Shown here piece by piece: positions 16,651-23,267 of a stretch of 52,243 bases of DNA. Under the pieces are notes generated by a model that saw nothing but the letters and a program-made list of their open reading frames with translations, was not told the origin of the DNA and did no database searches. The stretch lies in NCBI GenBank assembly GCA_016185625.1, contig JACPND010000009.1, positions 1-52,243 of the forward strand, in the 5' to 3' direction. Source of the DNA: Candidatus Woesearchaeota archaeon. GTDB lineage: Archaea > Nanobdellota > Nanobdellia > Woesearchaeales > GW2011-AR9. The translations under genes were made by a program, and so were the position numbers. The stretch's first letter is position 1; each line of letters begins with the position of its first letter.

Positions 16651-17865
16651 ATGAATCGACGAACATTTTTGGAAGATTTGGGATATCTGGTGGCGGGTAC
16701 GCTAGGGTCTCTCTGTCTCGGTTCTTCTAGTGAGTTAGACAACCAAATTAAATGGCATTTTCACCTGGCAGAGGAACGAAATATGTTTCATACTGAAAAT
16801 AGCTGGCTTCGTACTATCGAGCAACGAATTGCCAAAGAGCTTCCTCCGTGGCAGAATCTTGATCGTCATTGGATACGCTTTATCCGGCCAAAACCAAAAT
16901 TGCTTCCCCCCTGGGACAGATCACTTGCCAAGTCAGGAGAACAACAAGATTTAGGAGAATTACAAGATATACACAATATTCAGCAGGTTAGAGGCGGATA
17001 TTACCATCATCGCACTCGGCAAGTATATGTAGGAGAGCCAAAACCTTATGCTCATGTTTGTGCACTCCTTGAAGGCACCTCACCGATTCTTTCCACGTTG
17101 ATTCACGAATCTGCACATTACTTTTTTCATCAGGGAAGCCCGTACCGCACATTGGAGGAGCAGCTCCACCACCTCAATGCAGAAATCGGACGGGATGATG
17201 ATAACTTTTATGTCCTGGTACGAGGGAAAAACTTTGAAGCGCCAAAAGATACGTACGTATATCAACCTTTCACAGAGAACATATTCATTCAGGCTAGTAG
17301 AGGGACTGAGCACCAGATTGATGCTTTCTTTACAAATATTAAGAAAGCGTATCATTGTAAAAGTGGCGGGGAAGTCTATTGGTTATTGAGGAATTATGCT
17401 GAGCAGAGCGCAGAGCAGGGACCGGTAATAATCTTAAATGAGATTAATGCTTATTTTTGCCAAGCTTTGATATACGATAAGAATTACGCTGCCCAACTTA
17501 ATCCAAAGGCAAGACTTAAGAAGCATTTGACCTCTCAGTTGTATTCTGAACTGCCGGAGAGGCCTTTTAATAACGGATTTGCAGCTTTGGTAGAATTTTA
17601 CTCGGTCCTTCTGGAAGGAACAAAACAAAAGAACATGATGGATACAATTCGTGATGGATGCATCACTGTTGGAAAATGTGCTTATTCCTATTCAGAGATT
17701 ACCTGGGACTATCCCGACCTGTGGAAAGAGATAGATCTCCTTGCCGATAAGTTCAAGATCCACAACCCCCATGCCGCTTCCACTATGGCAGCAGAAGACC
17801 ACACACTTCCTTATCGAGAAAAAATTAGAGATATGACGCGAAAATTTCTGAAAGATAAAATATGA
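16651..17865 (+). CDS. Exported HExxH protein with Tat-like signal
   Basis: A 404-residue protein. The N-terminus MNRRTFLEDLGYLVAGTLG has a twin-arginine RRxFL signal with a hydrophobic stretch. TLIHESAHYFFHQG carries His152-Glu153-x-x-His156, the zincin motif. ALLEGTSPILSTL precedes it and LEEQLHHLNAEIGRD follows, where an Asp/Glu could be the third ligand. Residues 200-404 are unassigned. ATATTTAAA about 30 bases before the ATG suggests a leaderless mRNA. It shares a 4-base overlap with the radical SAM gene. The same N-terminal style occurs at 22373, suggesting a common export route. Confidence 0.65.
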   Translation: MNRRTFLEDLGYLVAGTLGSLCLGSSSELDNQIKWHFHLAEERNMFHTENSWLRTIEQRIAKELPPWQNLDRHWIRFIRPKPKLLPPWDRSLAKSGEQQDLGELQDIHNIQQVRGGYYHHRTRQVYVGEPKPYAHVCALLEGTSPILSTLIHESAHYFFHQGSPYRTLEEQLHHLNAEIGRDDDNFYVLVRGKNFEAPKDTYVYQPFTENIFIQASRGTEHQIDAFFTNIKKAYHCKSGGEVYWLLRNYAEQSAEQGPVIILNEINAYFCQALIYDKNYAAQLNPKARLKKHLTSQLYSELPERPFNNGFAALVEFYSVLLEGTKQKNMMDTIRDGCITVGKCAYSYSEITWDYPDLWKEIDLLADKFKIHNPHAASTMAAEDHTLPYREKIRDMTRKFLKDKI

Positions 17866-19085
17866 CCAAACTCCACTTTGATACGCTGCGCTTTGAACTG
17901 ATCGAGAGAGCGCTGCAGATTACGCTGCTCAAGATATTTCGTACCGAAATACCACTGCAGGAACTGGAAAAGATTGACCGGTTCAAATTAGTAGATGAGC
18001 ATACTCTTGAATTTCCAAATCAGGATTCAGAGAAAGCAGAAAGAAAATTTTCTTTCCTCCTGTCTAAATATTTGGAGAATTTAACCGATATCGTCAGCAA
18101 GAATAAAGCGTTGTACATCCATCGCTATTCCGGCATTCCTCTGATCGGAAACGTCGCTTTTGGCATCGTCTATCGAAATACTTCCCTTATCGAAATAAAG
18201 CCGGTGACGTCCTGCAATCTATCCTGCGTGTACTGTTCGGTTCGCGAAGGACGGAATTCAGGAAAGAATGATATTGTCGTGGAGAAAGAGTATCTGCTGG
18301 AAGAATTGCAGAAACTGCTTGAATTTGTGGAAGTGCCCGTGGAGATCCATATTGGCGTTCAGGGAGAGCCATTTCTCTATGCCGATCTGGTTCCGTTAAT
18401 TGAAGAGCTGCAGAAAAATGCACAAGTTTCGGTCATTTCGGCCGATACGAATTTTACGCTGGTGACGAAGCCCATTATTGATCGCTTGTGCCTGTTGGAT
18501 AAGGTACGCCTGAATGTTTCTCTGGATGCCATTGATCCAACGATTGCGCAGGAGATGGTCGATGCGCCGTATGATGTGAAGCGGTTGATGGAACATATCC
18601 GTTACGGCGCAGAGAAAGGCTTGGGATTATTGCTGGCGCCGGTGTTTGTTCCGGGCTATAACGAGGCGGAGTTAGAAAAAGTGGTGGAATTCGCCAAAGA
18701 ATTAAATAAAATCAGTCCAAGATTTATTCGCGTCGGCATTCAGAATTTTTTGGCGTATAAAGCGGGAAGGCATCCCACGAAACCGATGAGCTGGGACACG
18801 TTTTATCGGATGATTGCGGAACTGGAGAAGAAAACAGGATTTCCCCTGAAATTATCAGAAGCGGATTTTAATATCGTGAAGACCAAAGAATTGCCGAAGC
18901 CGTTTGTGGAAGGAGAGGTGGTCACGGCAGTGGTGAAAGGGAGGGATCGGTTTCCGAACACCGTTTTAGCCGTTGCTGGGGACAGGACGATTTCCGTGCC
19001 GGATTGTGAATTTAAAAAAGATAAGAAAATAAAAATCATGATTATGCGGGATAAGCATAATATCTTTGTGGGGAAAATATGTTAA
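17862..19085 (+). CDS. Radical SAM protein with C-terminal TRAM-like domain
   Basis: A 407-residue enzyme. Residues 118-125, CNLSCVYC, bind the radical-SAM 4Fe-4S cluster (Cys118, Cys122, Cys125). The barrel continues with HIGVQGEPFLYADLVPLIEEL and LNVSLDAIDP. Residues about 350-407 (FVEGEVVTAVVKGRDRFPNTVLAV ... IMIMRDKHNIFVGKIC) look like a TRAM RNA-binding fold. TRAM favours an RNA substrate, as in methylthiotransferases, although the MTTase N-terminal domain is absent. It is translationally coupled (ATGA) to the upstream exported HExxH gene. Confidence 0.85.
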   Translation: MTKLHFDTLRFELIERALQITLLKIFRTEIPLQELEKIDRFKLVDEHTLEFPNQDSEKAERKFSFLLSKYLENLTDIVSKNKALYIHRYSGIPLIGNVAFGIVYRNTSLIEIKPVTSCNLSCVYCSVREGRNSGKNDIVVEKEYLLEELQKLLEFVEVPVEIHIGVQGEPFLYADLVPLIEELQKNAQVSVISADTNFTLVTKPIIDRLCLLDKVRLNVSLDAIDPTIAQEMVDAPYDVKRLMEHIRYGAEKGLGLLLAPVFVPGYNEAELEKVVEFAKELNKISPRFIRVGIQNFLAYKAGRHPTKPMSWDTFYRMIAELEKKTGFPLKLSEADFNIVKTKELPKPFVEGEVVTAVVKGRDRFPNTVLAVAGDRTISVPDCEFKKDKKIKIMIMRDKHNIFVGKIC

Positions 19086-19111
19086 GCATGAATAAAACTG
19101 AATTTTAGGAA

Positions 19112-19564
19112 TCATTCTTGTAATAATTCTTCTACTTTTTTCTGTACTGCTACAATGTACAAGTCAAACTGCAATTCGATGCTTTTCCACATCGCCGGAC
19201 TGATATCTTTTCCTTCATATTTACTTCCATTGCGCATTTTTCGGATACATTCCAGAATTTCCCAATCAAATTCCAATGGAGGGAAATGAACCACAATAAA
19301 TGCAAACACCGCCTGATGGTTACTTGTTTTTTTTCTGTTGAAAAGCATAAGTAAATCGCAGAGTTCCCTGAAAATATCATAATGAGCATTAAAAATGATT
19401 CTCCAACGAGGGGACTTTTCACTTCGTACCTGTTTGGCGAATTCGTAATCTTTTTGAAGCATAGTCAAAACTTGCTGTACCACTTCACGTTCAAGAGAGG
19501 ACTCTTCGTATAGGCCGTCGGCTTCAAAATGTTCATAAAATTTTTTAGCTATGCTGTTAAGCAT
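19112..19564 (-). CDS. HEPN-domain protein, toxin-like partner of MNT protein
   Basis: A 150-residue helical protein lying immediately after, and overlapping by 8 bases, a minimal nucleotidyltransferase gene. This is the standard HEPN/MNT pair. The C-terminal ECIRKMRNGSKYEGKDIS contains the RN...Y-type pattern seen in HEPN domains in place of the strict RxxxxH ribonuclease motif. Family knowledge: HEPN proteins are RNases neutralised by the MNT partner, often by AMPylation. Lack of the exact RxxxxH makes its nuclease activity uncertain. Confidence 0.75.
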   Translation of the reverse strand: MLNSIAKKFYEHFEADGLYEESSLEREVVQQVLTMLQKDYEFAKQVRSEKSPRWRIIFNAHYDIFRELCDLLMLFNRKKTSNHQAVFAFIVVHFPPLEFDWEILECIRKMRNGSKYEGKDISPAMWKSIELQFDLYIVAVQKKVEELLQE

Positions 19565-20096
19565 GGACCATCACTTCAAATGGCTCTAAATTCCCTTTGA
19601 TATTAAATCCTTTCGTGATATTAGGGATGAGTGCTGGATTAAGCTCTTCTTTTATTTTTTGAGGGTCGTAAAACGAAAATACTTGCAATTCCCTCTTTAG
19701 GAGAAGTTCAAATCTTTCTTTTTCAAAGTTTTGATCATCACCAAAGAGAAAGAGGTCTACATCACTTGATTTTCCCCAATCTCCCCGAGCAAAACTGCCA
19801 AAAAGGAGAGCTGTTTTTATCTTAGGATCAGCATAAATATGGTCAAACAAGCCGCTACTTTGCAATATACTTAGGCCAAAGAAACGTTTTTCCATGCGGA
19901 AAGAAGGCTGCTCTTTATTGGCCACATAGTAAGGCATTTTACTGCGTGGCTTAATTCTCGTAATGAATTTCTGCTTAAGCAATTCTCGGAGATAGAAATG
20001 AACTCGTTCCCGGCTTAATTTTGATTCTTGTATTAAAGCTTCAAAATGCCAATGGCGCAATGTCTGTTCAAAAAAGAGCGGTTTGAGGGGGTTCAT
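19557..20096 (-). CDS. MNT nucleotidyltransferase with N-terminal winged helix, antitoxin-like
   Basis: A 179-residue protein. Residues 1-75 form a winged helix-turn-helix (LIQESKLSRERVHFYLRELL then a basic wing RIKPRSKMPYYV), so it probably regulates its own operon. Residues about 90-115 hold the polymerase-beta-like NTase motif LLFGSFARGDWGKSSDVDLF with GS and DxD. It is the first gene of the minus-strand pair with the HEPN protein. An A/T-rich TATTTAAAG (about 20121-20129) lies roughly 28 bases upstream on the minus strand. Confidence 0.82.
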   Translation of the reverse strand: MNPLKPLFFEQTLRHWHFEALIQESKLSRERVHFYLRELLKQKFITRIKPRSKMPYYVANKEQPSFRMEKRFFGLSILQSSGLFDHIYADPKIKTALLFGSFARGDWGKSSDVDLFLFGDDQNFEKERFELLLKRELQVFSFYDPQKIKEELNPALIPNITKGFNIKGNLEPFEVMVHA

Positions 20097-20157
20097 TTTT
20101 AGTATGATAAATCAAACTAATATTTAAAGGTTACTCCGGGAGACACTGTTATCTTTT

Positions 20158-20286
20158 CGTCATCTCCCCATTTAAGTCATTTAGTCTCTTCTGAGGCTAA
20201 CTTGTTTTGACCTTGTGTAAGCTCATTTTGCGTCTCACAAAACAATTTTTCTTCGGCTTTTTGACTCAATCTTTTGAGATGACGAG
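20158..20286. repeat. Long inverted-repeat element
   Basis: TCGTCATCTC near the left end pairs perfectly with GAGATGACGA at the right end, about 105 bases apart. A flanking GGTTA/TAACC pair lies just outside. The A/T-rich interior shows no coding pattern. Palindromic DNA element or structured RNA. Confidence 0.5.
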
Positions 20287-20293
20287 GATTAAC

Positions 20294-20373
20294 CATTGTC
20301 CTTCGGCGAAAATAAAATTTCACTGAACCCTGAACGAATCCAAGAGATTGAAAGAATAATAGAAGAATTATAA
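20294..20373 (+). pseudogene. 3' remnant of an unidentified gene, copy 1
   Basis: An open stretch ending ISLNPERIQEIERIIEEL and TAA at 20371. A 31-base identical core (20323-20353) recurs at 21571-21601. The further differences are mostly silent or conservative, so both were once coding. No start codon or body remains. The parent family was not recognised. Confidence 0.55.
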
Positions 20374-20380
20374 CTCTACT

Positions 20381-20472
20381 TATAGTAAGTGACCTAAATT
20401 TTTATACAAATGTCACTTACTATATTCGAAGGACATAACAATTTTGTATAATTATTTATGTCCTTCGCTATA
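20381..20472. repeat. Double-hairpin element family B, copy 2 (compact form)
   Basis: 92 bases from TATAG to CTATA. Hairpin 1: AGTAAGTGAC / GTCACTTACT. Hairpin 2: GAAGGACATAA / TTATGTCCTTC. It sits between two convergent gene remnants that are only 12 bases apart in the other copy (21.6 kb), so it inserted there. TATA occurs at both ends and could be a target-site duplication. Confidence 0.85.
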
Positions 20473-20543
20473 ATTTCCTGCCAGCCGCTCTCAGGTGTCA
20501 AGATGCTTTGGGGATTTCCTTCCTCCTGACGATTAAATGCCAG
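20472..20543 (-). pseudogene. 3' remnant of a minus-strand gene, copy 1
   Basis: Reads EEGNPQSILTPESGWQEI on the minus strand and then runs into element B. Its counterpart at 21633-21704 ends LIWTPKDDYQEIK. Shared TP and aromatic-QEI positions suggest diverged copies of one gene. A stop codon bounds it upstream at 20544. Confidence 0.4.
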
Positions 20544-20593
20544 TTAATCATTAACAACAAAACATTTATATACTTCCAATGTTAATTATTAAC
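20543..20593. promoter_or_regulatory. Operator pair flanking a TATA box
   Basis: Two perfect 13-base palindromes of form GTTAATNATTAAC lie at 20543-20555 and 20581-20593, 38 bases apart. Between them is the TATA box TTTATATA (20565-20572). A bound dimeric repressor at both sites would block the promoter. The start codon preferred for the downstream gene (20597) lies 32 bases after the TATA box. Confidence 0.7.
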
Positions 20594-20596
20594 AAA

Positions 20597-20995
20597 ATGC
20601 CGAACGACTTGAAGATTAAAGCGAGAAACTATTTTCTGTTAGGCAGCATTGCGTTGAAGTTACGTATGCCCTCTGAGGCAGCAACTAATTTTTTTAAAGC
20701 GCTGTTTGCCGTAGATGATTCGGTATTATATGACCAATTAAAATTGGAACCCAAAGACCACACTGAAAGATTTGACCTGCTGCGGAAGAATAGCCCTAGG
20801 TTGTACTCTATCACTGACCGGATGTTTCACACATATAGAAGGACTTACACACAGGAATTGAATGAGGAAGAAGTGCTATTAATAAGAAAAAGAGTAATGG
20901 AGGCGTTTGAGCATGCCAGAATTGTTATCCCTACAGATGAAGAAGTTAAAAGCAAATTTGAAGAGCTTCTTAAAAAAAGAGAACTATCTGGTTGA
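20597..20995 (+). CDS. HEPN-like helical protein of a second HEPN/MNT pair
   Basis: A 132-residue protein. The start MPNDLKIK at 20597 is chosen from the TATA position; the ATG at 20579 would lie upstream of the transcript start. Helices such as ARNYFLLGSIALKLRMPSEAATNFFKALFAVDDSVL and DHTERFDLLRKNSPRLYSITDRMFHTYRRTY match the style of HEPN proteins paired with nucleotidyltransferases. A strict RxxxxH is not obvious (HTYRRTY region). It overlaps the NTase gene start. Confidence 0.65.
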   Translation: MPNDLKIKARNYFLLGSIALKLRMPSEAATNFFKALFAVDDSVLYDQLKLEPKDHTERFDLLRKNSPRLYSITDRMFHTYRRTYTQELNEEEVLLIRKRVMEAFEHARIVIPTDEEVKSKFEELLKKRELSG

Positions 20996-21494
20996 TGTAA
21001 TCCTGTTCGGTTCAGCGCTGAAGGGAAAAGTCAAGCCAGGAGATATAGATTTAATTGCCCTCTTCCGGGATCACGACCCTGAGAAAATAGAAGATATACT
21101 GTACCGGATCCGGAAAAGGGGTGAAGAACTAAAACTAAATTTACATATCGAGCCTATCGTCGTTGACCAGATGTTCAATGAGAAAGTTTATCCTTTGCTG
21201 CTGCATGAGGGATTCAGTATCCGATGCTTTGATTTCGTACATAAAAAATTAAACATTCAGCCGTTGGTGTTGGTAACCTATCTTTTGGAAGGCAAGAGCG
21301 CTTCGGATAAAGTGAGGTTTTCCTACGCTTTATACGGAAGAAACAAAGGCGAAGGGTTACTGGGCAAAATAAATGGCAGAATAGTGGGAAAAGGTTCAAT
21401 ATTAATCCCCATAGCTCACCAAGAAACGATTAAAGAATTCTTCAGGCAATGGGAAGTCGAATATCAAGAACAGCGGGTGTTTCTCTTTGGTTAA
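20913..21494 (+). CDS. Nucleotidyltransferase (MNT-like) with extra C-terminal domain
   Basis: A 193-residue protein. The ATG at 20913 is preceded by GGAGG with 9-base spacing, inside the upstream HEPN-like gene, so translation is probably coupled. VILFGSALKGKVKPGDIDLIAL is the GS...GDxD NTase motif (about residues 25-46). The C-terminal half (LVLVTYLLEGKSASDKVRFSYALYGR ... IPIAHQETIKEFFRQWEVEY) is not part of minimal MNTs and may bind DNA or the HEPN partner. It is followed by a second operator pair. Confidence 0.75.
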   Translation: MPELLSLQMKKLKANLKSFLKKENYLVDVILFGSALKGKVKPGDIDLIALFRDHDPEKIEDILYRIRKRGEELKLNLHIEPIVVDQMFNEKVYPLLLHEGFSIRCFDFVHKKLNIQPLVLVTYLLEGKSASDKVRFSYALYGRNKGEGLLGKINGRIVGKGSILIPIAHQETIKEFFRQWEVEYQEQRVFLFG

Positions 21495-21541
21495 TATTTA
21501 ACAAATAAGCTATATTTTAAACCTCTTTGTTAATAATTAAC
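21490..21541. promoter_or_regulatory. Second operator pair downstream of the HEPN/MNT operon
   Basis: GTTAATATTTAAC (21490-21502, one mismatch) and GTTAATAATTAAC (21529-21541) are spaced 39 bases apart, almost exactly as in the upstream pair (38). A TATA-like TATATTTTAA sits between them. It suggests a duplicated regulatory region whose downstream gene is now a remnant. Confidence 0.6.
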
Positions 21542-21621
21542 ATAAGGCGGGATACGGGATAGAAGTTTCGCTGAACCCTGAACGAATCCAAGAGATTGAA
21601 AAGATAGTAGAAGAACTCTGA
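21542..21621 (+). pseudogene. 3' remnant of an unidentified gene, copy 2
   Basis: Reads HKAGYGIEVSLNPERIQEIE followed by KIVEEL and TGA. It is homologous to the remnant at 20294-20373. It is about 26 codons long and has no start codon, because a stop codon directly precedes it inside the operator. Confidence 0.5.
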
Positions 21622-21632
21622 CTATTAAATCA

Positions 21633-21704
21633 CTACTTAATTTCCTGGTAGTCATCTTTAGGTGTCCAGATTAGATCTAGTATTCCATCGTTATCTTCAT
21701 CTAT
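21633..21704 (-). pseudogene. Severed 3' end of the EF-hand-like repeat gene
   Basis: The minus strand reads IDEDNDGILDLIWTPKDDYQ followed by EIK and TAG. It lies directly beyond element A (21701-21798). Joining the shared ATA codons at the two edges of the element restores one frame with the gene at 21779-22270, giving ...GDIIEET-IDEDNDGILDL.... It is therefore the original C-terminus of that gene. Confidence 0.65.
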
Positions 21705-21798
21705 AGAGAACTTTGAATAATCCATATTTTGTATTAAAATTCAAAGTTCTTCTTAGAATGGTTTGACAAATTGGATAGTTATTCAAACCATTCTATAG
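21701..21798. repeat. Double-hairpin element family A, intact copy 2
   Basis: 98 bases, in reverse orientation to the copy at 14739-14837. Ends CTATAGAGAACTTTGAATAA and (reverse complement) CTATAGAATGGTTTGAATAA. Two tandem hairpins: AGAACTTTGAAT/ATTCAAAGTTCT and AGAATGGTTTGA/TCAAACCATTCT. It supplies the last codons and stop of the gene it interrupts. Confidence 0.88.
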
Positions 21799-22270
21799 TT
21801 TCTTCAATTATATCGCCGGATGCATCATACTTTCTGATCGAGTTTATGTCCAGTTCTCCATTCTCCTTCAAATGGTAGATTTCTTCTGTAACCTTGCCTT
21901 TCGGCTCATATTTGAAGACCTCAATATACTCTGGTGTCCCATCAGCATCTTTATCCCACACAAATTTTGTCTGCTGTCCACGCGTGTTAAATTCCCAGCA
22001 TTTGATACTGAGGTCTTTTCCATCTTTATTCCAGTCCTGAGTCCAAGTTATTTTTGTGATCCTGCCCCCTTCGTCAAATTCCTGAACCTCTTTCATTATC
22101 GTGTCATCAATCTCGTAAGTATGTGTTTTTATACGGAAAAGTTCTGGAGTGGGGAGATTATTTATTGTGGCGTAACTTGTCGCTGGGCTAAGTGCAACTG
22201 AAGCATAAAGAACGCCTTTAGCCACTGCTCGAGAAGCTTCTTTTATAAGGCCTACAAGATCAGGTGTCAT
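21779..22270 (-). CDS. Exported repeat protein with EF-hand-like loops, C-terminus replaced by element A
   Basis: A 163-residue protein from MTPDLVGL; the start at 22270 is set by a TATA box about 28 bases upstream, while a longer frame to 22318 would begin before that promoter. A signal-like stretch VAKGVLYASVALSPATSYA leads to repeats with DWNKDGKD and DKDADGTPEY loops resembling calcium-binding DxDxDG sites, alternating with beta strands (WEFNTRGQQTKFV, EVFKYEPKGKVTEEIYHL). The last five residues, IEWFE and the stop, come from element A. The natural C-terminus survives as a remnant at 21633-21704. Confidence 0.7.
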   Translation of the reverse strand: MTPDLVGLIKEASRAVAKGVLYASVALSPATSYATINNLPTPELFRIKTHTYEIDDTIMKEVQEFDEGGRITKITWTQDWNKDGKDLSIKCWEFNTRGQQTKFVWDKDADGTPEYIEVFKYEPKGKVTEEIYHLKENGELDINSIRKYDASGDIIEETIEWFE

Positions 22271-22292
22271 CGGACTTAAAATAGGGCGCGAC

Positions 22293-22301
22293 TTTATAAA
22301 T
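22293..22301 (-). promoter_or_regulatory. TATA box for the interrupted repeat-protein gene
   Basis: Minus strand ATTTATAAA about 25-30 bases before the ATG at 22270, supporting that start and a leaderless mRNA. Confidence 0.6.
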
Positions 22302-22342
22302 ATTTTGTTGATAATCACTTAAAAGTTGTAAAAATAGAAACA

Positions 22343-22352
22343 TTTATATATA
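22343..22352 (+). promoter_or_regulatory. TATA box for the thioredoxin-like exported protein gene
   Basis: TTTATATATA begins 30 bases before the ATG at 22373, leaving no leader. Confidence 0.65.
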
Positions 22353-22372
22353 GGCGCCCTTTATACAGAATC

Positions 22373-23266
22373 ATGAATAAGCGCGGATTTTTGGAAGCAT
22401 TAGGATTACTTGGCTTAGAGGCAGTTGTGAAAGAACCTACTGCCAGGGCAAAAGGCTGGGAGCCAGATTTCTTCGACCGCCTTCTCACCTACATCGGGAA
22501 GAAAGAGCGAAAGAAAGTTCGTACGGAATATGTTCCTTCGACAAACTACGAGCAAGAATATCAAGAATTAGTCGACCGCATTTGCGAACTTGACGTGGCA
22601 CGATACCGCGAAGCAACTGACTGGTACGTGGATGGTTTAACCATAAGTATGTTTCCATTTCCACGAAAAATGAATTTGAAACCATTACTAAAGCCTTGTC
22701 AATATAGGACTATACCAGAAGTTGAGAATTCGCCTGAGAAAAAAGAGAAATGCCGGCAATCCTGGGAGAGAGTTAAGGGTACTGAGAGCTTTCACGTGTT
22801 AAACTATTATACAGAGACCTGCGGGCCACCCCCTGGAACCTGTCAGAATGGATATACTAGTGGTGTTTTCTTTGAAGAGCTATCACCGGAGCAAGCGAAT
22901 CAGCTTTTTTACGTAAGCTGGCGTGTTGGTGAGGACTTATTTACCAAGCGCATCGTTCCTGACAATGAGCGATGGAAGAGTGGCCGCCCATTAGTTTCGC
23001 AAGAATATCAAAAGAATTTCACTGCAGGAACGGAGAAACTTCCTTACGATTCACAGACGCGTGAATTCGTCTTCTTCGGAGCCGAAGGTTGTAATCCTTG
23101 TTACCAAGTAAGGATTTTCCTAGCAGATAATTACATCAGATGGAGAGAAGTGATAGTTGAAGAAGGACAAACGCCGAGAATGCATTACCAGGATCAGGAA
23201 ATGGTAGGTCTTGATGAGGTTACTCGTGTTGTGAGAGAAATGTATGGAATTAAGAAGGAAAAATAA
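22373..23266 (+). CDS. Exported thioredoxin-like protein with CNPC motif
   Basis: A 297-residue protein. The N-terminus MNKRGFLEALGLLGLEAVV resembles the twin-arginine-type signal of the HExxH protein at 16651 (MNRRTFLEDLGYL), though with Lys-Arg. Residues 230-297 are thioredoxin/glutaredoxin-like: FVFFGAEGCNPCYQVRIFL with Cys240 and Cys243, then a strand and MVGLDEVTRVV. The middle section has four extra Cys (CQYR, KCRQ, TCGPPPGTC). It is probably an extracytoplasmic disulfide exchanger. The following gene begins 1 base after its stop. Confidence 0.68.
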   Translation: MNKRGFLEALGLLGLEAVVKEPTARAKGWEPDFFDRLLTYIGKKERKKVRTEYVPSTNYEQEYQELVDRICELDVARYREATDWYVDGLTISMFPFPRKMNLKPLLKPCQYRTIPEVENSPEKKEKCRQSWERVKGTESFHVLNYYTETCGPPPGTCQNGYTSGVFFEELSPEQANQLFYVSWRVGEDLFTKRIVPDNERWKSGRPLVSQEYQKNFTAGTEKLPYDSQTREFVFFGAEGCNPCYQVRIFLADNYIRWREVIVEEGQTPRMHYQDQEMVGLDEVTRVVREMYGIKKEK

Positions 23267-23267
23267 A

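Larger units (their letters stand above)
20097..20596. other. 500-base accessory gap with palindromes, gene remnants and a hairpin element
   Basis: From left to right: the MNT promoter, a long inverted-repeat block (20158-20286), a plus-strand gene remnant (20294-20373), element B copy 2 (20381-20472), a minus-strand gene remnant (20472-20543), then an operator pair around the promoter of the second toxin-antitoxin-like pair. No intact gene seen. Confidence 0.7.
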
